The position numbers were made by a program, and so were the translations under genes. A stretch of DNA of 64,000 bases. Origin: JAEUHM01 sp964538625. Its GTDB lineage: Bacteria; Verrucomicrobiota; Verrucomicrobiia; Verrucomicrobiales; Verrucomicrobiaceae. Below the pieces are notes generated by a model that worked only from the letters and a program-made list of their open reading frames with translations, ran no database searches and was not told where the DNA came from. The stretch is from positions 10,980 through 74,979 of the forward strand of contig CAZIGH010000025.1 in the NCBI GenBank assembly GCA_964538625.1, in the 5' to 3' direction. Each line of letters begins with the position of its first letter. Positions within the stretch are counted from its first letter, which is position 1. This document shows positions 33,459 to 42,194 of this stretch, in pieces.

Positions 33459-35963
33459 TTATTGCACAAAGATGAACTGTTGCGTGTTGAGAAGGGAGAA
33501 GACCAGGTCTTCAAGGCTGTCGAGCCCCGCATCCTGTGCTTTGAGCCAGATCTCCTTTTCCGCAGCGGTAGGCTTGCGAGAAAGGATGGCGGTGTAGATG
33601 GCGTCGATCTTGTCATCCGGATACGGTGCCTTGCTCACGGTGAGCATGAGCTGGCTGTATTTGTTCAGTATGGAGGGCATGAGCTGCCCGTTCATCATCG
33701 CCAGCGCCTGGGGTACGCTGGCTTCATGGTTGGCGTTCTCGATCGTCTCACGATCACTCTGGCCAAACTCCCGCAGGTAATGACCGCGCGGTGCTGGACT
33801 CTCGATCTCGGCAGCCCTCATCCAGGTCTTCAGCTGATCCTGCCGTGCGCGGAAGTAGTTGCGGTGCTCCTTCTCCGGGATGCCGAAGAATGAAGCTTCC
33901 TCGGCAAACTTCGCATCTCTCTCTTCATTGGCAGCTTTTCGCTCCGCATCGGTCAGTTCAGGGCGGTCGTAACCTGGAATCGTCACCCGCTCGGTAGCAG
34001 CTCCTGCGGCCATCATCATCGAGTCTCCCGCAGACATCATGGCTGGCGAGGCATCGGCTCCCTCCGCAGCGCTAGCGGATGCAGCTCCGTATGGCTTGCC
34101 CGTCACCTTTGCATACAGCTTCTTCTGACCTGGGATAAGGATCTCTGACATCGCAGTGCGGCGCGCCTCATTCTGGATGGTGTTCACTTCGCTTCGAATC
34201 TTGTCCGCCTTAGCGCGGAGGTCCTTCGCCGCAGCTATGGCCCTTTCACGCTCTGGGCCTTCTTTCAGGAGCACAGCTTTGTCCATAGCCGCCTTGGCCA
34301 CGGCGCGCGCTTCAGCATACTCTTTTTGTTTGCCTTCGGTGCGCTCGCGGTTCCTGTCATACACAGCGGCGGTCAGCTTCACACCGCGCAGGGCTTCCTC
34401 CAGCGAGAGGGCATCCACGGCATCTCCGTTTTTCTTTGCCTGGAGAACGCGCTGTTCCATCGCCTCACGGGCAGCGAGGTTGGGCATGTCGGGATTGGGA
34501 TTGATCAGGGTCACAAAGGAATCCCACATTTGCTCTGCTGTCATGCGGCGCAGAACGGGGCCGGTGAAGAGATAGGTCTCACCCGGTGAGTGCTCTTTCT
34601 TCGTCACTTCACGCTGGTAAGTCTGGGTATTGAAGAGCACGCGGAGGAAGGCCTTCATGTCAAAGCCGAGGTCCACCATGAGCTTCTCCAGGTGCTTCTG
34701 CATCTCGGGATTCATGGGTACGGTGCTGTCCATGAGTTCATCCAGGGGCTCAATGAGCGCCAAGCCAAAGGCCCTTTTCCACAGACGGTTGACGATGACC
34801 GTGCTGAAGCGCGGATTGTCCTTGGTGGTCATCCAGCGGGCGTAAGCCTGGAGGTTGCTCTCCCCGGGGAGAGGCTCCACGGCGTGCCCCATCATGGCAG
34901 CGGGGGCCACCACGGAGCGGGGCTTGGCGTCGCTGTACTGGTAGTCGTGGGGCAGCGACAGTTTGCGGTCACGTGTGCTGACGGAGGTGTAGCGCATCGT
35001 ATTGCGAATGTCGGTAATGGCTTCCTGGTAGTTCCGCTGCTCACGGCGCATTTTCTGCCTGGCTTCATCCCGTTTGCGATTTACCTCCTTCACGTCTGCC
35101 TCCCACTTCTTCATGGCTGCGGCGTATTCAGACTGCTTTGCAGTGTATTCCTTCTGAAGGGTCTCCCACTGCTCTTTGCTGAGCTTGCCATTGTTCTTTG
35201 GCGGGTTCGGGCGCTGGGGCCTTGAGGGTTCCTTGAACGAGGCCCTCAGGTTGCTCTCCTGCTCGCGCAAATACTGGTTCACCTCATACATGGAACCGCC
35301 ATAGTAATCTTGCGTTTCCACCGGATACGAGAATGCAGCCATTTGGTAGAACTGCATCTGTGTCCACTTGTCAAAGGGGTGGTTGTGGCACTGGGCACAC
35401 TCCATGCGGGTTCCGAGGAAGATCCGGGCAGTGTTTGCCATATTGTCCAACGGCATCCCCCGATCCCTCATGTAGTAACCTATGGCACCATTGTCCCAAG
35501 CCTTGCCTTGGGCGGCCACGAGTTCACGGACAAACTGATCATAAGGCTTGTTGGTCCGAAGCGCGTCCTTGATGAACGTCACGTAGGCGGCACCGGTCAC
35601 GGCTCCTGCCTGGTTGCCGCTGGATTGCGCACGCAGCACGTCGGCCCAGTAGTTGAAAAAATGCTGCACATAGCCTTCTGAAGCCAACAGCTTGTCAATG
35701 AGCTGAGCCCGCTTGTCAGGACTCTTGTCGGCCAGAAAATCCTCTGTCTCCCTCGTCGTCGGAATGCGTCCAATCACATCCAAGTAAATGCGGCGCACAA
35801 ACGTATGGTCATCGGCACGGGGATTGCCGGACACGCCTTTCGCTGCCCAAGTTTTCTCTAAAACGGCATCAATCTGCCGGGCGGCGTCGCGGGTGGAGAC
35901 GGTGGCAGCCTCAGCGCTGCCGAGGAGTCCTGCTGTGAGGAGTCCAAGAAGGGCGGATTTCAT
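33459..35963 (-). CDS. DUF1549/DUF1553 surface protein with heme-binding CxxCH motif
   Basis: An 834-residue exported protein (signal peptide about 1-20). The N-terminal DUF1549 domain (about 30-245) contains LDVIGRIPTTRE and the heme-type motif CAQCH at 189-193 in ECAQCHNHPFDKW. A charged, probably coiled-coil insert (about 250-330) and the C-terminal DUF1553 domain (VNRLWKRAFG, the NPEMQKHLEKLMVDLGFDMKAFLR segment, and SRKPTAAEKE at the end) follow. This is a standard pair with DUF1501. It lacks the N-terminal planctomycete cytochrome c domain that many relatives carry. Confidence 0.92.
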   Translation of the reverse strand: MKSALLGLLTAGLLGSAEAATVSTRDAARQIDAVLEKTWAAKGVSGNPRADDHTFVRRIYLDVIGRIPTTRETEDFLADKSPDKRAQLIDKLLASEGYVQHFFNYWADVLRAQSSGNQAGAVTGAAYVTFIKDALRTNKPYDQFVRELVAAQGKAWDNGAIGYYMRDRGMPLDNMANTARIFLGTRMECAQCHNHPFDKWTQMQFYQMAAFSYPVETQDYYGGSMYEVNQYLREQESNLRASFKEPSRPQRPNPPKNNGKLSKEQWETLQKEYTAKQSEYAAAMKKWEADVKEVNRKRDEARQKMRREQRNYQEAITDIRNTMRYTSVSTRDRKLSLPHDYQYSDAKPRSVVAPAAMMGHAVEPLPGESNLQAYARWMTTKDNPRFSTVIVNRLWKRAFGLALIEPLDELMDSTVPMNPEMQKHLEKLMVDLGFDMKAFLRVLFNTQTYQREVTKKEHSPGETYLFTGPVLRRMTAEQMWDSFVTLINPNPDMPNLAAREAMEQRVLQAKKNGDAVDALSLEEALRGVKLTAAVYDRNRERTEGKQKEYAEARAVAKAAMDKAVLLKEGPERERAIAAAKDLRAKADKIRSEVNTIQNEARRTAMSEILIPGQKKLYAKVTGKPYGAASASAAEGADASPAMMSAGDSMMMAAGAATERVTIPGYDRPELTDAERKAANEERDAKFAEEASFFGIPEKEHRNYFRARQDQLKTWMRAAEIESPAPRGHYLREFGQSDRETIENANHEASVPQALAMMNGQLMPSILNKYSQLMLTVSKAPYPDDKIDAIYTAILSRKPTAAEKEIWLKAQDAGLDSLEDLVFSLLNTQQFIFVQ

Positions 35964-36133
35964 AGGGATGCGACCTCAAACGCCACCCAAAACATGACTT
36001 TTTCACCTATTTGACAATCGGCAGAGACTACGATGGGGCGGGGTCCAGAAGCGGCGGTAAAGAAAATCGCCCTTTCAACAATCCTTTCCCTTGCCAACGC
36101 AAGGAACTCCGGCACCTTCCCGCCCGCCATTTT

Positions 36134-36210
36134 CGGGGTGTAGTTCAGCCTGGTAGAACGCCTGCTTTGGGAGCAGGAGGTCGTGAGTTCGAATCTCGCC
36201 GCCCCGACCA
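36134..36210 (+). tRNA. tRNA-Pro(TGG)
   Basis: Cloverleaf on the plus strand: acceptor CGGGGTG pairing with CGCCCCG (one G-U), D arm with TAGTTCAGCCTGGTAGAAC, anticodon stem CCTGC/GCAGG with loop TTTGGGA and anticodon TGG, T arm GAGTTCGAATCTC, A discriminator, encoded CCA. 77 nt. Confidence 0.95.
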
Positions 36211-36239
36211 CTTGAAAATGGTGACCCTTCCGGTCAACT

Positions 36240-36740
36240 ATGTCCGCACTGCACGCCACCGTCATGGAAGCCTTCAAGTCGATGGGCTGGCAGTATCGCG
36301 TAGTTCCAGGACAGGAGGTAGTGGAGTGCGCGTTCGAGGCCCACCACACCAAAGTCATCCTCCACGCTCAGAGCCACAGCGAGGCAAGCATCGTCACCAT
36401 TGTAGCCAGCAGTTCTCTCCTCGCTCCCCCCTCTCACTTCAGGGCGGTGGCCGAGCTGGTGATGCGGACCAACAAGGAGCTGAACGTGGGCGGCTTTGAG
36501 TTCGACTGGGACAGCGGACAGGTAATGTTCCGCGTGTCCAACGTATTCGCAAAACTCCGCGCTGATCCTCGCATCATCGCAGGCTTGGCCCATACGTCCG
36601 TGGCTGAGATGGATCGTTTAACGCCCTTCCTTATCGAACTGATACGAGTGTCCACCCTGGAGCTGCCAGTCTTCAGTGTGCGTGACCTGCTGGCCCGGCA
36701 AGATTTGCTGCCTGCCCTGGGACAGCCTGCGAGCGCTTGA
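36240..36740 (+). CDS. YbjN domain protein
   Basis: A 166-residue cytosolic protein. It has the YbjN fold pattern: an N-terminal helix, the beta strand WQYRVVPGQEVVECAF, a central helix RAVAELVMRTNKELNVGGFEFDWDSG and the C-terminal helices. YbjN proteins resemble type III secretion chaperones and modulate stress responses in enterobacteria. It begins 29 nt after tRNA-Pro and ends in a one-base overlap with the next gene. Confidence 0.75.
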   Translation: MSALHATVMEAFKSMGWQYRVVPGQEVVECAFEAHHTKVILHAQSHSEASIVTIVASSSLLAPPSHFRAVAELVMRTNKELNVGGFEFDWDSGQVMFRVSNVFAKLRADPRIIAGLAHTSVAEMDRLTPFLIELIRVSTLELPVFSVRDLLARQDLLPALGQPASA

Positions 36741-37786
36741 TGCCCATGCGTTACGGAGTGAAAACCCTGCTGCTTGCGTGGCTGCTTTTCGCTGGCAGCG
36801 CGCTTGGACACCAGATTCCGTCCATCCAGCTTGAGATCGAGATGGCCAGCAATGGCCCTCACACCCTGCGGCTGAATGTCGATCCCCGCCTTATCATCTC
36901 CACCTCACCCGCGTCCATGCCCCCCGTGGGCGTGGAGTGGTATCGCGACCAAACACCGGACGAGCAGGCGGAAACCACCTCCAAGGCCATCTCTTACATC
37001 TCCCGTACCATCCGCTTTGCCTACGGTTCCGGAGTGCCCGGCCTCACCTGGGAGATAACCCCCATGGACGGTGTGAGCAACCAACCCCTCTCAGACACCA
37101 CCACCGAGGTCCACCTTCTCGCCGTGGCCAGCCATGCGCCCTCAGCGCAAGAGTCCAGCCTCACTGTCAGCCTCGCATCCCACGCAGCCGCAGCGCTGAC
37201 CATCATCACCCTCCTCGACGGAGAGGCCAGCCAGCGCGCTCAGGTGCTGTTTCCCGGTGAAGCCAGCAAGCCGCTCACTTGGGCACCAGCCACAGCGTCC
37301 ACGCCACCACCTCCACCTGCGACAGCCTTTGCATGGCATGTCGAGCCATTGAAGCTGGTTATGCATCATGTCTTCAAGGCGGATGTTGTCGGGCACGTGG
37401 TGTTCATCCTCGTGCTTGGACTCCGTACCAAAAGGCCGCTGCTGGCACTGGCAGTCTTTCATCTGGTCCACCTCGCTTCCACATTCGCCTGCTCACTTCG
37501 GCACACCGTCGTTCCACAGCCGCCGTGGTTGTGGCCAGCGCTTTGCGTAGCGTTAGCCCTCCCACTACCAAGAGCGCGACACGCGTTGTCCTCAGCGCTG
37601 ATCGTATCCGTGCTTGCGCTTCCCCATGTCCTCAATGAGTGGCCCACCGCCACAGAGCCGCGCATCACTTGCCTCATGGAGGCTGCGCTCGCTGTGAGCC
37701 ATCTTGCTCTGCTTCTCCCAGTCCTGTTGATCCGTGGCTTGTGGACAGCAAAAAAGGCGGCTGCTGGGCCGCCTTTGCCTTCTTGA
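36740..37786 (+). CDS. Membrane protein with a degenerate HupE/UreJ-like C-terminus
   Basis: A 348-residue protein. A signal peptide (about 1-24, with GSALGHQ) leads to an extracytoplasmic beta-rich domain (about 25-185), then a Pro-rich hinge, and five or six hydrophobic segments (about 205-340). The first of these contains HHVFKADVVGHVVFILVLGL and LALAVFHLVHLAS, which is like the HupE/UreJ_2 motif (GxDHILFxLxL ... FTxAHS) seen in similar large proteins, but several of its His and Asp residues are missing. The ATG at 36740 overlaps the YbjN stop by one base; the in-frame TTG at 36737 is less likely. Function unknown. Confidence 0.6.
   Translation: MPMRYGVKTLLLAWLLFAGSALGHQIPSIQLEIEMASNGPHTLRLNVDPRLIISTSPASMPPVGVEWYRDQTPDEQAETTSKAISYISRTIRFAYGSGVPGLTWEITPMDGVSNQPLSDTTTEVHLLAVASHAPSAQESSLTVSLASHAAAALTIITLLDGEASQRAQVLFPGEASKPLTWAPATASTPPPPPATAFAWHVEPLKLVMHHVFKADVVGHVVFILVLGLRTKRPLLALAVFHLVHLASTFACSLRHTVVPQPPWLWPALCVALALPLPRARHALSSALIVSVLALPHVLNEWPTATEPRITCLMEAALAVSHLALLLPVLLIRGLWTAKKAAAGPPLPS
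37753..37776. terminator. Bidirectional terminator between convergent genes, inside a coding end
   Basis: A perfect 9-bp stem (37753-37761 with 37768-37776), with A residues on its left and T residues on its right. It can therefore end transcripts coming from both sides. It sits inside the last codons of the HupE-like gene (stop at 37786) and 24 nt after the stop of the convergent Wzy/TPR gene. Confidence 0.8.
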
Positions 37787-37799
37787 ACCGGTTGCCCTT

Positions 37800-39698
37800 C
37801 TATTTTGCCAGCACCGCCTGTGCCTGCCGCTGGGCGAGTTCAAGCATCTCACGGTAATAGTCAAACCACGTCATCTCGCCAGGCGCATTCTGGGCAGAGG
37901 CTTTCTGCACCCACAAAAAGGTGCGCTCCGCTTCCTCAAACTTTCCGAAGCGGGTTTGATGCAGCGCCAGGGCTAACCTTGCCTCCTCATGCTGCGGTGC
38001 CGTCCTCACAGCCATCCGTGCCGAGGCCAGAGCCTCCTCCTCACGACCCAGCACATCGAGCACATCCGTCAGCGCCACATGATACAGGTAATGCAGTGGA
38101 TTGATCTGCACTGCGCGCTCAAGAAACCCATGAGCCCGCATCAGGCGGCTCCGACCCTCTTCTGACAGAGGGTCCTCCACGCCCTCAAGCAGCAGCAAGC
38201 CCATGCGGTAGTATGCTTCCCCATTCTCAGCCTCAGACTTCAGTGCACGCTCCAGCCAGTACGTCTCATCTTCACGGTCCCCGCGCTCTCGTGCTATCTC
38301 AGCCTGCGAAAGTGCAAGGTCTGTCGGCCCGAAACGCGCACTTGCAGCCAGCAACAAAAGCGCTGCGGTACCTGCAAGCAGCTTGCTAAGCGGACGAAGG
38401 CCCGGGATGCGGCGCGGCTGATGAGACTCCAAGTTGTAGCCCGGATTCATCAACACACCTCCGCAGAAAGCTGCCAGCAGCACCAGCGCAGGCACGTGAA
38501 AATGAAACTCAAACACCGCCTGCACCAGCCCGGCCACCAGCGCCGCGAACGCCCCCAGCGAGAGCGCCAGCGAGTCACTGCGCATCGACCCCGTTTCCGG
38601 AAAACGCCAACTGGCAAACCAACGCACAAAACGCAGCCCATTGCCCAAGTGTAGAGCAATCGCCAGCCCCATCAAAGCCACGCCTGCCCAACCGTAATCA
38701 GCCAGAAGTTGGAGATACTCATTGTGAACAAAGATGGGATCCCGTTGATGACCCGGTGCCAGCGGATCCCGAAGCATAATGCCGTAGTCCTCAAAAGTCC
38801 TCGAACCCGTTCCTGTCACCGGCGCCAACTTATGCTGCTCCAGCGCACTGCGCCAGATGCTGAACCTCACGTCATTCTCGACAGGCGAGTTCGCCATCCG
38901 CCGCCGAAGGCTCTCCGCACCCACTTGATACACCACCACCCCACTCAGTACCGCCACAACCAATCCCCCAGAGAGAATCATGCCAAACAAAGGCCGATTG
39001 CTACGCCAGACCAGCCACAGAGAAATGAGCACCAAGAGCCCCGCGCCCGCCCCCGCTCCCAGCAGAGCCGCACGGCTTAGGGTAAGCCTGAGTTCAATCA
39101 CTACCGCCACGCACAAAAAAGCGAGCAGCAGTTTTACCACCACGCCACTGCGTCCAAAGAACACTATTCCGAGAAGAAGCAGGAAGGACATCGAAAGAAA
39201 GGCTCCAAGGTGGTTTGCATTGTTGAAGAAGCCCCCCACCCTGCCCTCGGAAAAAGTACGTGCAAAAGACGGCACCACGTGAAACGCCCAGCGCCCCGAG
39301 AAGTGGACAAATCCCACCATGAGGTTCCCCAGCAACAGAAGCACAAGCACCAATAACATAGCCATGCGCCACTTCGGATGGCTCAAGCTCGTCGCCGCCA
39401 GCACATAGACTACCAGACCCGCCAGCACCATCACCGCATCCTGCCTCGCATACTCAGTCACAGGGGAGGCTAGCCCCCGGCTCACCAAATAGACAGCAAG
39501 AGCGACCACACTGAGCAGACACCAGTCACTCGGTGCGGAATACACTCTCATGCGCCAGCCCAGGGTGGCCACCACACCAGCCAAGCCCAGCGCAATACAA
39601 CCCGGCCAGAAAAACAGCAGAGATGTGTCCGTACCCAGCACCCCCGTGAGCAGAAAGCCCAGTAACAGAAACACCGTGGACAGCATCTGCAGCTTCAT
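37800..39698 (-). CDS. O-antigen ligase/Wzy-like membrane protein with C-terminal TPR repeats
   Basis: A 632-residue protein. About 12 membrane segments (1-450) include the Wzy_C core: RFSIWRSAL, TGTGSRTFEDYG and VHNEYLQLLADYGWAG. A C-terminal soluble part (about 480-632) has tetratricopeptide-like repeats (YWLERALKSEAENGEAYYRMGL, then ERAVQINPLHYLYHVALTDVL and ALASARMAVRTAPQHEEARLALAL). Proteins of this type polymerise or ligate glycan repeat units at the periplasmic face. The ATG at 39698 overlaps the glycosyltransferase stop. It is the last gene of the 25.5 kb minus-strand run. Confidence 0.85.
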   Translation of the reverse strand: MKLQMLSTVFLLLGFLLTGVLGTDTSLLFFWPGCIALGLAGVVATLGWRMRVYSAPSDWCLLSVVALAVYLVSRGLASPVTEYARQDAVMVLAGLVVYVLAATSLSHPKWRMAMLLVLVLLLLGNLMVGFVHFSGRWAFHVVPSFARTFSEGRVGGFFNNANHLGAFLSMSFLLLLGIVFFGRSGVVVKLLLAFLCVAVVIELRLTLSRAALLGAGAGAGLLVLISLWLVWRSNRPLFGMILSGGLVVAVLSGVVVYQVGAESLRRRMANSPVENDVRFSIWRSALEQHKLAPVTGTGSRTFEDYGIMLRDPLAPGHQRDPIFVHNEYLQLLADYGWAGVALMGLAIALHLGNGLRFVRWFASWRFPETGSMRSDSLALSLGAFAALVAGLVQAVFEFHFHVPALVLLAAFCGGVLMNPGYNLESHQPRRIPGLRPLSKLLAGTAALLLLAASARFGPTDLALSQAEIARERGDREDETYWLERALKSEAENGEAYYRMGLLLLEGVEDPLSEEGRSRLMRAHGFLERAVQINPLHYLYHVALTDVLDVLGREEEALASARMAVRTAPQHEEARLALALHQTRFGKFEEAERTFLWVQKASAQNAPGEMTWFDYYREMLELAQRQAQAVLAK

Positions 39699-40882
39699 CG
39701 TTTCCAAGCTCTAGCGTACGCGGCCAGCAGCTGCTCCACGCTACGGTTCCAGTTCAGTTCCCGTGTTAGCCGTTCATAACCCTTCCGCCCCATCTCAGAC
39801 CTCCTCGTTTCGTCCTCCAGTAGCTCCGCTATTCCCTCCGCAAGCTTCTCGGGTGAGTTCTCCATGACACAAAGAGCAGAGTCCCCGGCAGACACCATTC
39901 CTTCCCTGGTACCAAACATCACCTGCGCCTTCCCGAACGCCATATACTCCAGCGTCTTGTTCATGGTGCAGTGGTCATTGTAGTCATTGATGGGATCACA
40001 AGCCACTCCAACGTCCATGGTCTGCAAGCCCCGAAACAACTCTTCATTGCTCACACGTCCGGGCATGGAAATATACTCCGCAAGCCCCAGATCGTCGCGC
40101 AGCCTCACCAGTTCACCATGCTCTGGCCCACTGCCCATGAGCAGAAACTGCACATCGGAGCGCCCCATTCGATGCACTAGGTGATCCGCTGCACGGATGA
40201 GGTATTCCACGCCATCCGCACTGCCCATCACTCCGATGTAGCCTACCAGATAACGCCTCCCGTTTCGAAGCGCAGGATCGGGTGGAACTGACGTGTCCAG
40301 CGCATTCGGTGCCGTCCGTACCACAAAGACATCGTCATCCGCCTTTCGACCACGCTTCTTCACCGCAGCCAACACGCTTTGGTTCGTAGCTATGACCACA
40401 TCCGCCAGCGCCAGTGTGCAGCGCTCCGCCAACCGCACTGCCCAGTAGAGTGCCCCGCGACGACCGAACTTGGCCTCGAACATCTCCGGCCAGAGATCAT
40501 GCACGTCAAACACCACCCTCACACCCGCCAGCCACTTGAACGGTGCCGCCACCAGCCACAAAAGATCCGGCGGATTGCAAAGGTGCATCACATCAAATCC
40601 CCCGTTCCGCCAAGCCTTCAGCGCACACCACCACTCTCCCCACAAGGCAGAGGCGTATTCCGCAACGAAGGCCCCGGTCCCCCTTGCCTCACCGCTGATC
40701 CAGTGCCGGTAAATGGTAATGCCGTCCAGCACCTCATGCGGCGTCACATACCCACGCATTTGCGGACAGATGACCGTCACCAGATGACCCGCGTCACGCA
40801 GAGCACAGGCCTCCTGCCATACCCGGCGATCCAGTGGCACCGGCAGATTTTCGACGATGATGAGAATGCGCTTCACCTTCAC
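39695..40882 (-). CDS. Glycosyltransferase family 4
   Basis: A 395-residue GT-B glycosyltransferase. N-terminal Glyco_trans_4_4-like half (VKRILIIVENLPVPLDRRVWQEA, DVMHLCNPPDLLW, VRVVFDVHDLWPEMF) and C-terminal GT1 half (VGYIGVMGSADGVEYLIRAA, MPGRVSNEELF, MNKTLEYMAFGKAQVMF). It transfers a sugar from a nucleotide donor to a polyprenyl-linked intermediate at the inner membrane. I chose the GTG at 40882 because it overlaps the AlgD-like gene's stop by 4 nt (GTGA); TTG starts at 40885/40888 are alternatives. Confidence 0.88.
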   Translation of the reverse strand: MKVKRILIIVENLPVPLDRRVWQEACALRDAGHLVTVICPQMRGYVTPHEVLDGITIYRHWISGEARGTGAFVAEYASALWGEWWCALKAWRNGGFDVMHLCNPPDLLWLVAAPFKWLAGVRVVFDVHDLWPEMFEAKFGRRGALYWAVRLAERCTLALADVVIATNQSVLAAVKKRGRKADDDVFVVRTAPNALDTSVPPDPALRNGRRYLVGYIGVMGSADGVEYLIRAADHLVHRMGRSDVQFLLMGSGPEHGELVRLRDDLGLAEYISMPGRVSNEELFRGLQTMDVGVACDPINDYNDHCTMNKTLEYMAFGKAQVMFGTREGMVSAGDSALCVMENSPEKLAEGIAELLEDETRRSEMGRKGYERLTRELNWNRSVEQLLAAYARAWKR

Positions 40883-42180
40883 CAACAAAACCCCTCATAG
40901 CTCCACGGAAGTTGTTTCAACTCCGGCCAGCCATTGACATCAATCACAAACTGTCCCGCTCTCGCCGAAGCGGTCAACTCGTCGAGCCTTGCACACTTCT
41001 GCGCAGCCACCACCACCTCACTCTGCTCCACCACTTCACGCGGAGAGGAGCGCAGCAGTTTGGCCAGGTGAGGCATGCGGCGGTTGATCTCAGCCTGGTT
41101 TGCTCCGATGAGGCGGGAGAGGTTCAACTGCGGATCATAAACATGCAGCTCGTACCCCCTCCCAAGCAGCGTCTCCGCCAGCGCCACCATGGGACTGCCA
41201 CGCAGGTCGTCCGTATCCGCCTTGAACGCTAGGCCAAGTATTCCCACAGTGCGCTTCTCCTTGGCGGTGACCAGCCGCAACAGAGCGTCTTGATGCGCCG
41301 CGTTAGTAGGCAGCGTGCTTTCGAGCAGAGGCATGTACACACCCTCGATACGAGCAAAGCCGCCCAGCGCACTCACATCCTTCGGCAAACAGGATCCTCC
41401 GAATGGATTTCCCGGACGCATGTAGTAACGGCTAATATTGAGCTTCGTGTCCTTGCACACCACGTCCATCACCTGCGCACCGTCCACGCCGAGATGCTTG
41501 CTCAGCCGCCCGATTTCATTGGCAAAGCCCACCTTCAGTGCGTGCAGATAGTTGCAGGCATATTTGATCATCTCCGCTCCCTCCCAAGAGAGCATGGACG
41601 GATCTCGCCCGAGAAGCTCCACCGACTCCCTTCCCGCTGGAGCGGCTCCAGTGGCGGTACCCACCACCACCAGAGAGGGTTCGTCAAAGTCCCTCACCGC
41701 TGTCCCCTCCCGAAGGAACTCAGGGCAGTAACAAATCTCTACACCACCGCTTTCAAGCAGTTCACCAAAAGACTCCTCCACCAGCTTTCTCGTGCTGCCA
41801 GGCAGCATGGTGCTGCGAAAAATCACCACATGGTGCGTCTCCTTCGCAGCTATCGCATGCGAGATCTGCGATGCCACCTTGCTCACATAAGACAGATTCA
41901 GCCTTCCATTCTCCAGCGAAGGCGTCCCCACACAGACGATCGACACCTCCGTCTCCCCTACTGCTTGCATCGCATCCGTGGTCGCGCTCAAACGCCCGTT
42001 TCGTCGCGCCGCTGAGAGCAACGGGTCAAGCCCAGGCTCAATGATCGGCGACAAGCCCTCATTGAACGCCTGCACCTTTGCCTCCTGCACATCCACTCCC
42101 ACAACCCTATGTCCGCGCCCCGCAAGGCAGCCCGCCGTCACCGCCCCGACGTAGCCGAGACCAAAGATGCTTACATTCAT
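40879..42180 (-). CDS. GDP-mannose 6-dehydrogenase-like nucleotide-sugar dehydrogenase
   Basis: A 433-residue UDP-glucose/GDP-mannose dehydrogenase. NAD-binding motif GLGYVGAVTAG (7-17), TMLPGST, the active-site region NPFGGSCLPKD with the catalytic Cys264, and LAFKADTDDLRGSP are present. MRPGNPFGGSCLPKDVSAL and the overall shape are nearest to AlgD, which makes GDP-mannuronate, but a UDP-glucose or UDP-mannose substrate cannot be excluded. Either way it supplies a uronic acid to the polysaccharide. The ATG at 42180 begins the Rossmann fold; the open frame runs further upstream without similarity. Confidence 0.9.
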   Translation of the reverse strand: MNVSIFGLGYVGAVTAGCLAGRGHRVVGVDVQEAKVQAFNEGLSPIIEPGLDPLLSAARRNGRLSATTDAMQAVGETEVSIVCVGTPSLENGRLNLSYVSKVASQISHAIAAKETHHVVIFRSTMLPGSTRKLVEESFGELLESGGVEICYCPEFLREGTAVRDFDEPSLVVVGTATGAAPAGRESVELLGRDPSMLSWEGAEMIKYACNYLHALKVGFANEIGRLSKHLGVDGAQVMDVVCKDTKLNISRYYMRPGNPFGGSCLPKDVSALGGFARIEGVYMPLLESTLPTNAAHQDALLRLVTAKEKRTVGILGLAFKADTDDLRGSPMVALAETLLGRGYELHVYDPQLNLSRLIGANQAEINRRMPHLAKLLRSSPREVVEQSEVVVAAQKCARLDELTASARAGQFVIDVNGWPELKQLPWSYEGFCW

Positions 42181-42194
42181 GAAGAAAAAAATCT

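Noticed and set aside
33459..35963. DUF1549/DUF1553 protein as a true cytochrome c
   Set aside because: It has one CxxCH motif, but this is part of the conserved DUF1549 core in the family and there is no separate cytochrome domain; heme binding is unproven.
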